Shown one piece after another: positions 52,309-64,000 of a DNA stretch of 64,000 bases. The DNA lies in the NCBI GenBank assembly GCA_007449985.2, contig VIIQ02000005.1, forward strand, positions 124,001-188,000. Reading direction: 5' to 3'. The notes beneath the pieces were generated by a model. It was not told where the DNA came from. It saw only the letters and a list, made by a program, of their open reading frames with translations, and ran no database searches. Each line of letters starts with the position of its first letter. The stretch's first letter is position 1. The position numbers were made by a program, and so were the translations under genes. The DNA is from Desmodesmus armatus. Lineage: Eukaryota; Chlorophyta; Chlorophyceae; Sphaeropleales; Scenedesmaceae.

Positions 52309-53749
52309 TCACTCCTCTGCCCCATCATCAACGTCTGTTGCTGGTGGTGCCACGTAGTTCATGCCAAACATCAGCTCCTCCAGGCGGGTGTGGTACCTCA
52401 CCCTGCCAGCCTCCTGCAACGATGCAGCACCAGGAGTTGTGTCTGCTGTTTTAGCCACCATGCATGCCACACAACAGCAAAAGTGTGTGCCAAATGAGGA
52501 CTGAGGCAACTGCAAGACCTGCAGTAGCAAGCAAGCAACCACATGCACAGTATGATTCATGGCCTTGTAATGGTCTGGGTGCTACCTGCCTACCTGTGCT
52601 CCTTGTGCAGTGCCTCCGCGCTGGGCCAGCTCCAGCACCACTGGTAGGGAGCCCCCTGCAATGGCGCCTCCCTCAGACTCCTCAGAGCCACTCACAGGGC
52701 AATTGGCAGCTGTGGGGATGCTGACTGTGGCTGAGGCCAGGTGCTGGATGCGGCTGTCTGTGTGGAAGGTTGGGGAGGGTGGTGCTGGTGCTGCAGGTGC
52801 AGGGGGCAGGATGGTCCAGCGCTGGCTGACTGCGTCGTCCTCACAGTCGCTCTCCTCAGCAGCACAGCCATCTGCCTGAATGGAGGAGTTGCCCCTGCCA
52901 GGCAGCCATGAGGCCAGGCTTGCAGTGCTGTACTCAACAGGCTGCACACCACATGCGCCACTGCTGAAGGTGGCAGCTGAGGTTGTGCGCCTGGGCTGCT
53001 GTCCTGAGCGTGCAGCTGAAGTCAGGCGCTGCAGGAACATACTGCCTGCTGCTGTGCCATAGCTGGGCAGCTTGCTGGTGATCTCCCCAGGTCCTGCTGC
53101 AGTGTCCTCGCTGAGTGCAGGGGCATCAAACTGTGCTGTGCTGAGGCTGATGCCACACTCACTCATCAAAGGTGCTGCTGGTGGTGGTGGGGTGGTTGCA
53201 GCTGGTGCTGGTGGGGGCATGAAGGTGAACTTGCCCACACATGGTGGCTGTGCTGCTGTGGGCTTGATGTGTGAGGGCAGAGACTTGAGGCCAATTGCCT
53301 GGGGGGACACAGCTGCACCTGCTGCAGCATGGCAAGGCAAAGGCAATATGCTTGCAGCGCTTGAGCTTGGTTGAAGCAGGTACTTGGGTGCTTGTGTTGC
53401 TGCTTTACCAGCATTTGAATTGACATTTCAATACGTAATCTTACGAAGCAAACGCAGCAAACTAGCAAGGAAGCTGTGATATGGTGTTGTTTGCTTGTGT
53501 TCAGCAGCGCCTGGACTAGCACCATGCACAGCTGCCTGACAGGGTCTGGTCAACAGCCGCTTGCGTTGATGCTGTTGTTCGCCTACCTGACTTGTCTGGG
53601 ATGTTCTCTTTGCCTGCGTAACGGGCTGCCTTCTTGGAGACACGGAAGTGGTCCTTCAAGCTGGTCTGGGTCAGGTGGTTGGTAGGCAGGCTCAAGGCAA
53701 GCAGGGGTGAGGAGCCCTCCTTGTGAGCATCTGCACGAGACCTCTTCAT
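52309..53749 (-). CDS. Small disordered protein with PIP box and KEN box
   Basis: Three exons (53587-53749, 52594-53321, 52309-52413) join in phase to 331 residues. Residues 1-5 (MKRSR) are basic. QTSLKDHF at residues 28-35 fits the PCNA-interacting-peptide consensus Q-x-x-L-x-x-aromatic-aromatic. The HF ending is also used by DNMT1, from memory. Lys at +4 and Asp before the aromatics resemble CRL4-Cdt2 degrons, though the usual Thr-Asp is Lys-Asp here. GKENIP at 46-51 is a KEN box, the APC/C degron. The middle is Pro/Ser/Ala-rich. The end (RVRYHTRLEELMFGMNYVAP then an acidic tail) may be a conserved helix. This combination suggests a replication-clamp partner destroyed around mitosis or G1, like animal PCLAF, but I claim no orthology. 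Upstream in-frame ATGs up to 53800 are alternative starts. Confidence 0.6.
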
Positions 53750-54325
53750 CGTGGTGCTTGTGATGGCAAGGCCGTTTGTTTCTGCTGCCAAAGTGATCAC
53801 TGGTGGCGGGCTTCAGAATTGTCGAGGCTAGTTAACCCAGGATATGGCTGCACCAATACGTACGAATCAAGCAAAGCGCAGAGGCTGCCTGGTGAACGGT
53901 ACAATCCTTCTTGTTGACGAGGAGTCAATTTGAATTCACTACCGTTGAAAATAACAGTTCTGGACCTAACCCAAACCTTTTGAGCAGGCTGCGTGATGGA
54001 AGGGGTCGTCTAAGGTTTCGTTTCATCCACACCCTGCCGACGTCAGGCAGCAGCATTCATACTTGGCAATTCAAACAGGATCAACCTCAAAACAGTTGGC
54101 CGTCCTCGAGAAGCACCGTCTGAAGCAAGCATCAACTTCAGAATCGTTGGGTTCTCATCAGCGGTACTTCACCAGCTGCACCCCACCATCAGCAGCATCA
54201 GCAGCAGGGTCTGCACTCATGGCAGCACATGCAGCAGCAGGTTTTCAGACCTGCCTGTTCACAGCCCGCTATGATGCCCAGTGTTGACGCGTGATCTGCC
54301 TCCCACCACCAGCACAGCAAGCAAC
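53750..54325. promoter_or_regulatory. Shared divergent promoter region (PIP/KEN gene / POLE)
   Basis: 576 bases lie between two opposite start codons. A TGACGTC core occurs on the minus strand at 54039-54045. TGGTGGCGGG at 53801-53810 is E2F-like but not a full TTTSSCGC site. Co-regulation in S phase is an inference. Confidence 0.5.
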
Positions 54326-57300
54326 ATGTCGGGCCGTGGCAAGTACAAGTCGATGGGGGTGTCCTTCAGGGAGGGCCAGGATGGTGGGGGCAGGGGCGGT
54401 GGCAGAGGGGGTAGGGGCCGCGGCAACAAGTTCCGCAAGACCCTCAATGGCAACTACATCAAGCAAGGAGGAGACGAGGCGAATGAGGACAGCGCACGGC
54501 CTCAGGTCAGTCAGCTGAAGGCTGGCACTTCGAACAGGGTGTGCTGTTTCTCCTCTTGCATCAGCAGCATTGAGTGGCGTGGCTGCATAGTATGAGGTGC
54601 CTCTCAAGAGGAGGGTGGAAGCAATGTCAAGGGGCTAGCGCTCCATCCTGCAATCCCAGCATGGCAGGCAGCAGGTATGTGCTGTGCATGCTGCTCCTTC
54701 TGCAACACCAGCTGACCAACAGGCATACTCTCCCTCCTGTCTTTGTGGTGTCGACGTGCAGTTGCTGGAGCAGCGGCAGGCTGATCAGCTTGAGTCAGTG
54801 CTGGGTTGGCCGTTGTTCACTGAGGGAGAGGACAAACTGGGCTGGCTCATGAACTTCACCACGGTGGGTGCATGCTTACACCAGCAGTGAATGTTGTGGG
54901 ACACAGCAGTCACCCTCATCTGTTTTTTGTGAGTTGACAAGCAGTGGCCACACTCATTTAGGTTGCAGCCGGGTACTTGCAGGGACTCCTGGCACCTGAA
55001 GATGGTGCACAGCTGCTGCACCCCAGCAACAGGCACACCAGTTGGTAGAAGATGAAAACTGCTCGTGTGCAGCTTGTGCGCAGCAGCCAAAACACTGCAG
55101 TGAACTCCTGCTCCTGCTGCTTTGTTCCTGTTGTTGCATTATGCAGACGTCGTTTGAAGACAAGGAGACAGGCCAGGTCCTCAGTGCTGTTGACTGCTAC
55201 TTCCAGTGCCAGGTGTGCATCAGGAGTGTGTGCCACTGCCAGGCTGGCCAGCAGCTGGTGCCACCCATGATCTTGCTCACGGAGACAGCCAGTGCACAGC
55301 CTGTGCTGGACTGCGGCAGTCCACCCAGCAGCAGCTGTGGCGGTGCGAGTGGTCATGTGTGGGCAGCATCAAATGGGCAGCAGCCGGGGTGAATGAAAGA
55401 GTTCACATAGGGTGCAGGAAAGTTTGCCATCCCTATCTGCTCCCCTTGTTGTCCCCAGTAGACATTCCTGTGTCAATGGCTGCACTCGATATCGCAGGAT
55501 GGCTCCATGTTCAAGGCGCGGGTGACCCATGCACCCTACTTCTACCTGCAAATCAGGGTGAGCCTTGCGCCAGCAGCAGCAGCAGCAGCAGCCAACAGAG
55601 GTCAAGTCAGGGTTCACCAGAGCTGCATGGCTGTTTTGATCGTGTCGAAGCATCCAGGCAGATGCAGCAGCAGCAGGGGTAACAACAGCAGCAGATGGAG
55701 AGCTACTGGACAGCTCGCAGCCCACCACAACCCTCCCACAGGAGAACAGCTGGGGCCTCACCGTACTACCTGGTGGCGCAGCAGCCACGTGCCACAGGCG
55801 GGATGCTGGTATGACTGCTTGACATTGCGTAAGGTGCCCTGTGTTTACTTGTGTCTTGACGAACGGTTTGAATGTGTGCACTGTGCGCAGGGTGATGCTG
55901 AGCGTGATGTGGAGGCGTGGATGCGTCGCAAGTTTGAGGGGCGCATCAGGGAGGTGGAGGTGGTCTACAGGGAGGACCTGGACCTGGTGGGTGAGGGTGG
56001 GGGCGGCTGTGTGTGGTGTGTATGTGGTGGTGGTGGCGGGTAAAGGTGGACACTGAGCTCAGGGGTTGCAGTCATCAGCAGGGCAGGGGTTACAGTCATC
56101 AGCAGGGCCAAACCAGGATAGTTCTAGGCGGAATGTGCACGGGCCCTTGGGGGGGGAGGGGGGGGGGGGAGAGCAGTGGGGCGGGGGTTGGTGAGCGCGG
56201 TGTGAGCAGGTGTGTGGAGACAAGCATGGAGGCAGCTGCAGTAACAGCAGCAGCTGAGGGGCAAGCAGTATCTTTCAATCAAGCAGCACCGTGTAGCCAA
56301 TCTTCCTGGCTCCTGCCGCATCAGGTGTGCACCATGTGCTTGCGCTGTGTACAACTGGCTTGCTGACTGGATGCGCCTCCTTTCTCTCCTGCCCGCTGCC
56401 TCCTTGGCTCTGCAGAAGAACCACCTGTCTGGTCTGCAGCGCAAGCTGCTCAAGGTGTCCTTCTACAACGTGCAGCAGCTGATGGAGGTGCGCAAGGAGA
56501 TTCAGCCCACCGTCAACCGCAACAGCAAACGCAGCACCATGGCAGACGCAGTCGCGGCACTGGCGCAGCAGGGAGCCAGCAGCAGCGGCAGGCCAAGGGT
56601 GAGTCAGCAGCTGGCGGGCGGCCGGGGGAAGGAAACACATAGCTTGTGGCAGGGCTGTGCAGGGAGCCACGCTGACTGTGTGGGCCTTGTAGCGGACCTC
56701 TATGTGAAGCTGTGCATCTCACACATATGGCAAGCTTGTTGGTGATAGCTTGTGTGCAGCTGCTCTTGCAGGGCTGCAGGACAGCAGCATGTTGGTTGCT
56801 TAGCTTGCATGCAGTGCAGGTGCATGCATTCTGCTGTTGCGGTTCATTTAGTCACTGCCACTGTGACTGTGTATGGTCTCCCCCCCTGTGTTTGGTCCGC
56901 AGGATGTGCTGGAGTACATTGAAGGCATGCGGGAGTATGATGTGCCCTACCACGTGCGCTTCGCCATCGACACAGGTGAGGGGGGGGGGACCCTCACCCT
57001 GGTCAGGGGTGTGACACCCTGCACGTAGATTGATGCCACTCGTGAGCATGCAGCATGGCTGGCAGCAAAGGGATTGGTCAGCGGCAATAGTTGGGTGGCT
57101 TAGGCAGCTGACTGCAACGCACACACAATATTGCCCTGTCGGCCACCTTGTTGTGAGGGCAGGTGAGGGCGCGACGTGTGTGCTCCCTCTTTGTCCATTC
57201 CCTCCACCTACCTGTCTTTCATCCGGTTTCTTCCCGTCCTTTTCGTGTGCCCGTCAGGTGTGCGTGCTGGTCACTGGTTCACGGTCAAGGCTCAGGACGG

Positions 57301-60300
57301 CGTCACATCCCTGCAGCACAGGCCTGACCTGCTGCAGCGCGCCGAGCCCGTCATCTGCGCCTTTGACATTGAGACCACGAAGCTGCCACTGCGCTTCCCC
57401 AACTCTGCATACGACCAGGTACGTCCTGGCGGCCGCCTACGAGTTGTGGCTGGAGGAGCGTGTTGCACTGCACCTCGCCGATCACTTGTTACAACCTCTG
57501 ATGCTGCCAGCTGTGGTGGTGGTGGTGGTGGTTGCTGCCTTGGTGCTTTTAAAAAAACAGAACATGCAGTGCTCCACTTGCGCAATCTGTGGCACACAGC
57601 ACCCTAAGCCGCCCACCTCACTTATTTGTGGTTGTGTGGCCGCATCGTGTGTCAGGTGTTCATGATCTCCTACATGGTTGACCGCAAGGGCTTCCTGATC
57701 GTGAACCGTGAGGTGGTCGGTGCCGACATCAGTGACTTTGAGTACACACCCAAGCCCGAATACGAGGGGCCTTTCACTGTCATCAACACGCCAGACGAGG
57801 TGTCACTGCTCAAGGCATGGTTCCAGCACATGCGGCAGGTGAGGCACAGACACTGGCTGAGGTGCCGCTGGCCTGTGTGACTACTCGCCGACCTGCTTGC
57901 CTGCCTGCTGGCAGTAGGTGCACTGCGCTTCAGCACACCACCAGTGAGCAGTGCCAGGTGCTGACAATTTTTGCGGCTGCTGTCTCACTGTACTAAGCTT
58001 TGTAGTCTGCACAGTAACTGCGCTGGACCACAGTTCTAGTCGCCCTGCACAGGCAGTGCAGTGTCACCTTGCAGCAGGAGTACACAGGCTGTGCTGCACC
58101 GCCCCGGTTTCCCGCTTTCCTGCAGGAGAAGCCTGGAATCTTTGTGACCTACAACGGCGACTACTTTGACTTCCCGTTCATTGAGGCTCGTGCTGCTGTG
58201 CATGGCATGGACATGGCCGAGGAGATTGGCTTCAAGATCGCCACCTCAGGGGAGTGCCTCAGCAAGGCCGCGGTGCACATGGACTGCCTGCACTGGGTCA
58301 ACAGAGACAGCTACCTGCCGCAGGGGCAGAGAGGACTCAAGGTGGGCGGGCATGCGACAGCTTTTTGACGCTGGCGCCTGTACGCTGCAGATGGGAACAG
58401 GTGCTGCCCCCATCTTGCCTGCAAGTGGTAACATGCATGCATCAATGCTGCTGCTAGTGCTTCAAGCGTCACGTGCCTGTGTGGTATGGCTTCCGTAAAT
58501 CGTACTGGTCCCTTGCGCTCCGCCTCTCCTGATGCAGGCTGTGACCAAGGCCAAGCTGGGTTATGACCCTGTGGAGGTGGCCCCTGAGGACATGGTCCGC
58601 CTGGCTGCAGAGACACCGCAGGCCATGGCCAGCTACTCAGTGTCAGATGCGGTGGCAACGTACTACCTCTACATGACGTGAGCAAGCAGCCACCCATGCA
58701 GTCGTCAGGATCCAGCCGCGCATGCATGCAATATGCTTGTGCGACTATCAACCGCAAGCAAGGGGACCGCTTTATTGGAATATGTTGGCCAACTCACAGG
58801 GCGGGTGAGCACGTCAGCTGACGGCGACGAGTGATGAGAGTTGTTGCCTGTCTTGTGAGTGTGCAGGTACATCCACCCTTCATCTTCTCCCTGGCCACCA
58901 TCATCCCAATGCCTCCCGATGAGGTGCTGAGGAAGGGCTCTGGCACGCTGTGTGAGCAGCTGCTGATGGTGGAGGCCTACAGAGCCAACGTCATCTGCCC
59001 CAACAAACACATCTCACAGGTGAGCAACCAGCTGGCCTGCACGCCACTGCGCTCCTGTCGCTTGCCGTTGAACGCGCCGTCTGCCGCTCCATCTCGCGCT
59101 GTGCCAGATGCTTGCATCGCCACCTGCTCGCGCATCTCTCTCAAATCCACCTGTGCATTCCATCAAGCAGCCATAGATGAATGCAGGCATGCATTTGAAT
59201 GTGAGCAAGCTTGGCGTCCATGCGTTGGCTGTCCTGCAGGCTGAGACACTGTTCAAGGGCCACCTGCTGGAGTCAGAGACCTACATTGGTGGCAAGGTGG
59301 AGGCGCTGGAGTCTGGTGTGTTCAGGTCAGACCTGCCCACCCGCTTCAAGTGCAAGCAGTCCGCCTACCAGGGCCTCATAGACTGCCTGGACCGCGACCT
59401 CAGCTACGCCCTCACACACGAGGCGGGCTGGGACATGGCGGATGTGGCCAACTATGAGGAGGTCAAGGCAGAGATCACACAGATGCTGGAGGCACTGCGC
59501 GAAGCACCAAACAGGTGGGGCGCCCTCGGTCCAGATCTGAACACCGTCCTTCTAGTTTTTTTTGGAGGTTCCAGGAGGCGCGCACCCCCAACCGGCTGGC
59601 CACACACAACTCAGCTGAGTAAACTCGACTGCCGGGGGCCGGAGGCAAAGCCTTACCGATGAAGGACGCCGCACACCCTATACCGTCCTTCTAGTGCCTT
59701 GGACTATGCCGGCTGAGCATCAAACAGGCACCCTGCTGATTTATGCCTCAGAGCACGTCAGGGCATGGCATGTGCAGAAATGTTTCACTCATGCCTAGCG
59801 ATGTAATGCTGCCGCTGTGCTGCGTGCTGCAGGGAGGAGGTCCCCTTGATCTATCACCTGGATGTGGCGGCCATGTACCCCAACATCATCCTCACCAACC
59901 GCCTGCAGCCGTCAGCCATAGTGGTGGACGAGGACTGTGCCGCATGTGGCTTCAACAAGCCGGGCAAGACCTGCCTGCGCCAGATGGAGTGGGTGAGTGC
60001 AGGGACCACTGGCCTGCGCGTCTAGCAGCAACTGGCAACAGCCTTACAGCCGCTGGACAGAACTGTACAGATGCATGTGTCGCTCAGCGCTGGTGCGTTG
60101 TGTGTTTGTTGGACGCTATGGTCCGTTTTCTGTCAGCTGGCAGTGGCACCTTGGCCTTAGTCTTGACGCCAAAGATGACCAGCATGATTTATTGCACTGA
60201 AGGGGACTCATGCAACACCTGTGCCCTGCGGCGATCATTATGCCCTGCAGGTGTGGCGTGGCGAGCACTATGCCTGCAGCCACAGTGAGTACCTGCAGGT

Positions 60301-63300
60301 CAAGCGGCAGCTGATGGCTGAGAACCACGGGGGCCCTGCAGCAGCTGCGGCAGACGGCGAGGGCGGCGGACCCCGCAGCTGGGCTGAGCTGAGCTCTGAG
60401 GAGCAGGGCAAATTGCTCAAGGAGCGGCTCAAGAAGTACACACAGAAGGTGGGCGGAGGCTGGGGTTGTTTGCTCTCCAGGGATTCTCGCCATGACTGCC
60501 AAACCCACCGTAAAACCAGCGCCAAGGGTAGGACCTCAGCAAGCTTCCAATCGTGCTGCAAATGTTGCGGAGGCTGCCGACACTGGCTAGCTGGCATACC
60601 GATACAGTCAGCCACTACTTTGCCAGTACAGGCTTGAAGAGCCCATGCAGTGCCCTACAGTGTGAAAAGTGACTGATGAATCAACTAGCAAAGGGTGGCG
60701 CCATGCAGGTAGTACCTAGTATCAGCAAAGTGCATCCACCAAGTGCAGAGCACAGAGTAAAGGACCCTGTGTTGCTGCCATGCTGCAGGTGTACAAGCGT
60801 GTGCTGGACAAGCCTGTGGTTGAGAAGCGCACAGCAGGCATCTGCCAGCGTGAGAACGCCTTCTACATTGACACAGTCCGCGCGTTCAGGGACCGGCGCT
60901 ACGAGTACAAGGGACTCAACAAGGTGCGAGCCAATTCCTTGCTGGAGGATAGGCTGCAGCCTATGGAGGCTAGCTAGCTGGGTTTGCAAGGGGGGCAAGG
61001 TGAAGGGAACCTCGTGCCATGTGGCCAGCACAACAGCACTGCCTCTCTGCACGATGTTATCGGGTCTGCAGGCAGACGTACACTGTGGCGGCACACACAC
61101 CATGTAGTGACTACACGAGCCCCTACCCTGTCTAGACCAGTTGTGTGTGTGCTGTGTGTCCCTTCGTGCCCCTTCGTGCCCCCTTGCAGAAGTGGAAGGG
61201 CAAGCTGGACGCAGCCAAGCGCTCGGGCAATGCGCTGGCCACTGCAGAGGCTGGCGACATGGTGGTGCTGTATGACAGCCTGCAGCTGGCCCACAAGTGT
61301 ATCCTCAACAGCTTCTACGGCTATGTCATGCGCAAGGGCGCCCGCTGGTACAGCATGGAGATGGCGGGCGTGGTCACCAACACCGGCGCCAAGATCATCC
61401 AGCATGCCTGCCAGCTGGTGCGTGGAGCTGGGGTTGATGTGTCGAGCTAGGCCCTTGCAATGGTGTTGCGCAGTGGTTCATGGGTGCTGCCTTGCCAAAG
61501 CCTACAGCTTTGCAACTGCCAACGAATCTGCATCACAGGTGTCAGCAGAGAGACACTGTGAACGGTGTGTTGTGCTTTGTCATAATGTGTTGCAGGTTGA
61601 GCAGATTGGCAAGCCCCTTGAGCTGGACACAGACGGCATCTGGTGCTGCCTGCCTGGCAGCTTCCCTGAGAACTTCGAGTTCAAGAACGCCAAGACTGGC
61701 AAGGGCTTCAAGATCAGGTGAGCACATGACACAGCCAGCAGGAGTAGCTGACAACTGACAGTATTGGACATGTGTTGATCATGATACATGCAGCCTCCTT
61801 GGCTGCAAAGTGACTGGGATGAGTGTTGGCAGGGCAGTGGTGATCGATGAATAAGCCAACTGAGAGATATGTGTACCATGGTACTGCTGCCGGTGCCGCT
61901 GCCGGTACCCTTGCTGCTGCAGTTACCCCTGTGTGATGCTGAACGTGATGGTGGCTGAGCACAACACCAACGACCAGTACCAGACACTGGTGGACCCTGT
62001 CAAGCACACCTACGAGACCAGCAGCCAGATGAGCATTGAGTTCGAGGTGGACGGCCCATACAAGGTTAGCTGGGCGGACCGGCAGCAGCTGGGGTACAGT
62101 TTGCATGTGCCAATGTGGCAGCAACCCCTCCAAGGCCTTTGTGACGTAAAAGGGGCAGGTGGAGGAGTGGACTGCAGCATGCTCGATATGACTTGCCTGT
62201 CTTAGCTTCATTCTTTTGTCAGTGGTTCTCCACAGGCATAGGGACCTGCACAGTGACATGCAGCCACCTGGTGGGATAAGGCGGCAACAACCGATGTGTA
62301 CTTACACATGGCTTGGCAAGGAGCAGGGTGTTGCGCTGCTAAGTGACATGTTGGCTGTGTTGTGTGCAGGCCATGATCCTGCCTGCCAGCAAGGAGGAGG
62401 GCAAGCTGATCAAGAAGCGCTACGCCGTGTTCAACTTTGACGGCAGCTTGGCGGAGCTCAAGGGCTTTGAGATCAAGGTGAGGCCCTGCCATGTCGGTTC
62501 TGGGGTGTTGCTCAATGTTTCTTGGGGCACCGTGTGAATGTGCAAGTGCAGTCACTGTCATGCTTGGTAGGCACACATACCTCACGGTGCCCCTTCAGTC
62601 ACTCTGAGCATCTGGCATGGTGCAGCGCTCTGTGGTTGTGCTTGGCAGCATCTCTGCAACATGTTGCGGTTGTTCCCTCACGCCTACAGCACGCATGTTG
62701 CTCGCAAGGCGCTGAGCCGCCAGTGTCATGCCATGAGTCATGATGCAGCTGGTGCGTTGAAGGTTGGGGGTCCTGAACTCCACCCATTACTGCACCTACA
62801 TGCATTGCTGCTGCTTCTGCCACTGCGGCTGCCCCCTCAGCGTCGTGGTGAGCTGAAGCTGATCAAGGTGTTCCAGGCTGAGGTGTTTGAGCAGTTCCTG
62901 GCAGGCAGCAGCCTGAAGGAGTGCTACGACGCAGTGGCAGCAGTGGCCAACAGGTGGCTGGACATGCTGGACACACAGGTGGGGGGGGGGGGGACCGCAG
63001 CATACGCCTGAGCACGCCGCACTGCCGGCATGTGGAGGACGTGGTGCTTGTTGCATGTCCCGCTGCCCTGATTGCTAAGGTCGATACCTGTTGTTGATGC
63101 ATGGTCTTTGGTGTCTCACCCACCGTCGACGAGCATGACAAGCAGCCCGGCAATTGATGTGTTGACAGCCCGCAGGCCTCCCCTATTGCTGTCTGGCTGT
63201 CTGTCTGCCTGGCTGTTTATCTCTTGGTCCTTCTTTCACTGACTCCTTGACCTGTCCCCCCACCCCCTTTCTCCCTCTGCCCCCCCCCCCACACACACAC

Positions 63301-64000
63301 ACACCTCCAGGGTGTTGACCTGACTGATGATGAGCTGATGGAGTACATCAGTGAGTCCACCACAATGTCAAAGTCTATGGAGGAGTACGGGGACAGGAAG
63401 AGCTGTGCCATCACTACAGCAAAGAGGCTGGCACTCTTCCTGGGTAAGCACCAGCATGCCAGGGCAGCTGTGCACACCAGCACTGCACCAAGCACGGCTC
63501 AGAGGGTGCTGAAAGTACTGTCTCGTGTGGTGTGCTGGACGGTTGCAGTGCTGCCATCCATGTCGTCGTCCTATGTGAATGATTGTCATGTTGGCAGCAG
63601 AAGTACATGTGTCTCTGCCAACACACACAACATGACGCAGTATCCTTGCAGGCTCTTTCACCCCTCACACGTCTCCTAGGGACTTCCTACTGGGCCAGTC
63701 AAACCATCCCACCTGCTCTCACCCCCCAACCCCCCTCCAGGTGATGAGCGCATCAAGGACAAGGGCCTCAACTGTACCTACATCATTGCGCGGCGCCCTG
63801 AGAACCAGCCCACCAGCGACCGCGCAATACCCATCTCCATATTCAGCGCAGAGCCGCCCGTGGCACGCGCCTGGCTGCGCAAGTGGTGCGGCGACCTGGG
63901 GAGCGGTAAGCACTAGTGAAAGCTTGCTGCTGCCACACACACGCAACCAGGCCAGCAGTGGTAGCCCCAGCTGCAATGGCTAAGCCTGTGGTCCTGTCGC
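54326..64000 (+). CDS. POLE: DNA polymerase epsilon catalytic subunit (N-terminal half, runs off the window)
   Basis: Leading-strand replicative polymerase. Exons: 54326-54505, 54762-54863, 55147-55212, 55498-55557, 55891-55986, 56416-56598, 56903-56975, 57258-57418, 57656-57838, 58126-58341, 58538-58677, 58867-59019, 59240-59514, 59833-59992, 60251-60448, 60789-60923, 61190-61417, 61596-61717, 61923-62064, 62370-62477, 62841-62978, 63311-63443, 63741-63905. About 1,139 residues are visible, roughly half the protein. An RG-rich start precedes the N-terminal domain. Exonuclease motifs are [10 protein letters not shown] (D~290, E~292), [11 protein letters not shown] and [14 protein letters not shown]. 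Polymerase motifs are A ([12 protein letters not shown]), B ([15 protein letters not shown]) and C (ELDTDGIWC). [13 protein letters not shown] matches the catalytic-domain Fe-S cysteines. Exon 12 (58867-59019) is one base short: adding a C to the run at 58876-58878 restores the conserved TYIHPFIF. Confidence 0.95.
56061..56108 (+). repeat. 24-bp imperfect tandem duplication in POLE intron 5
   Basis: Two adjacent units of AGGGGTTGCAGTCATCAGCA plus GGGC differ by one base (TTGCAG / TTACAG). Confidence 0.7.
59543..59695 (-). mobile_element. Short retroposon (about 125 bp) with 14-bp target-site duplication in POLE intron 13
   Basis: The exact 14-mer ACCGTCCTTCTAGT occurs at 59543-59556 and 59682-59695. 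Between them lie 125 bases that start with seven extra T on the given strand. On the minus strand the insert therefore ends in a short A tail. The layout of tail, GC-rich structured body and perfect direct repeats is that of a SINE or retroposed small RNA inserted antisense to POLE. No tRNA A/B box was convincingly found, so the parent is unknown. The perfect repeats imply a recent insertion. Confidence 0.75.

Noticed and set aside
52309..53749. Calling the PIP/KEN protein a PCLAF orthologue
   Set aside because: It shares only two short motifs. Length and remaining sequence do not match, and short motifs arise readily in disordered proteins.
47085..54045. E2F sites in the replication-gene promoters
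   Set aside because: Only GGCGGG-like fragments (53801-53810, about 47206-47213) were seen and no full TTTSSCGC site, so no regulatory call was made.
57540..57570. Short A run (TTTTAAAAAAACAG) in POLE intron 8 as a second retroposon tail
   Set aside because: No flanking direct repeats were found.

Overview
The window looks like nuclear DNA of a chlorophycean green alga. Evidence: GC-rich, intron-dense genes with short GT-AG introns (about 70-580 bases); CAG/CTG-driven Gln, Ala and Ser runs in proteins; TGTAA-type polyadenylation signals behind several genes; a katanin p80 like the PF15 protein of Chlamydomonas; and plant-type tryptophan synthase beta with a plastid-targeting leader. I cannot name the species from the sequence alone. 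Exon joins were made by hand from splice consensus and reading frame, and for POLE, lysyl-tRNA synthetase, katanin p80 and TrpB also from family conservation.

Layout. 1-733 (+) is the tail of an unrecognised gene. 3179-4953 (+) is a membrane protein of an uncharacterised plant/algal family with CREST-like motifs. 6937-14812 (-) is a huge protein with a possible N-terminal NT-C2 domain and a hydrophobic C-terminal half. 15634-18953 (-) is a MYND zinc-finger protein. 19717-26712 (-) is a 2,200-residue, mostly disordered protein. 27202-30205 (+) is TrpB. 31117-34279 (-) is katanin p80. 34845-40074 (+) is lysyl-tRNA synthetase. 41184-43819 (-) is a NOL11-like nucleolar protein. 44074-46572 (-) is a GT69/CAP59-type glycosyltransferase. 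47229-50457 (+) is the replication licensing factor CDT1. 52309-53749 (-) is a small protein with a PCNA-binding (PIP) box and a KEN degron. 54326 to beyond the window end (+) is the catalytic subunit of DNA polymerase epsilon.

The last 17 kb is a replication neighbourhood: CDT1, a candidate PCNA-binding cell-cycle-degraded protein, and POLE. The last two are head to head over a 576-base shared promoter region. TrpB, lysyl-tRNA synthetase and CDT1 are also divergently paired with neighbours. The middle of the window is ordinary housekeeping.

Two cautions. First, three genes (the NT-C2 gene, the MYND gene and POLE) read through only if one base is added to a C or G run at five places. The POLE case interrupts a strongly conserved block, which points to homopolymer undercalls in the sequence. 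Second, the GCN/CAG repeats keep several frames open on both strands, so long antisense ORFs are common and were discarded.
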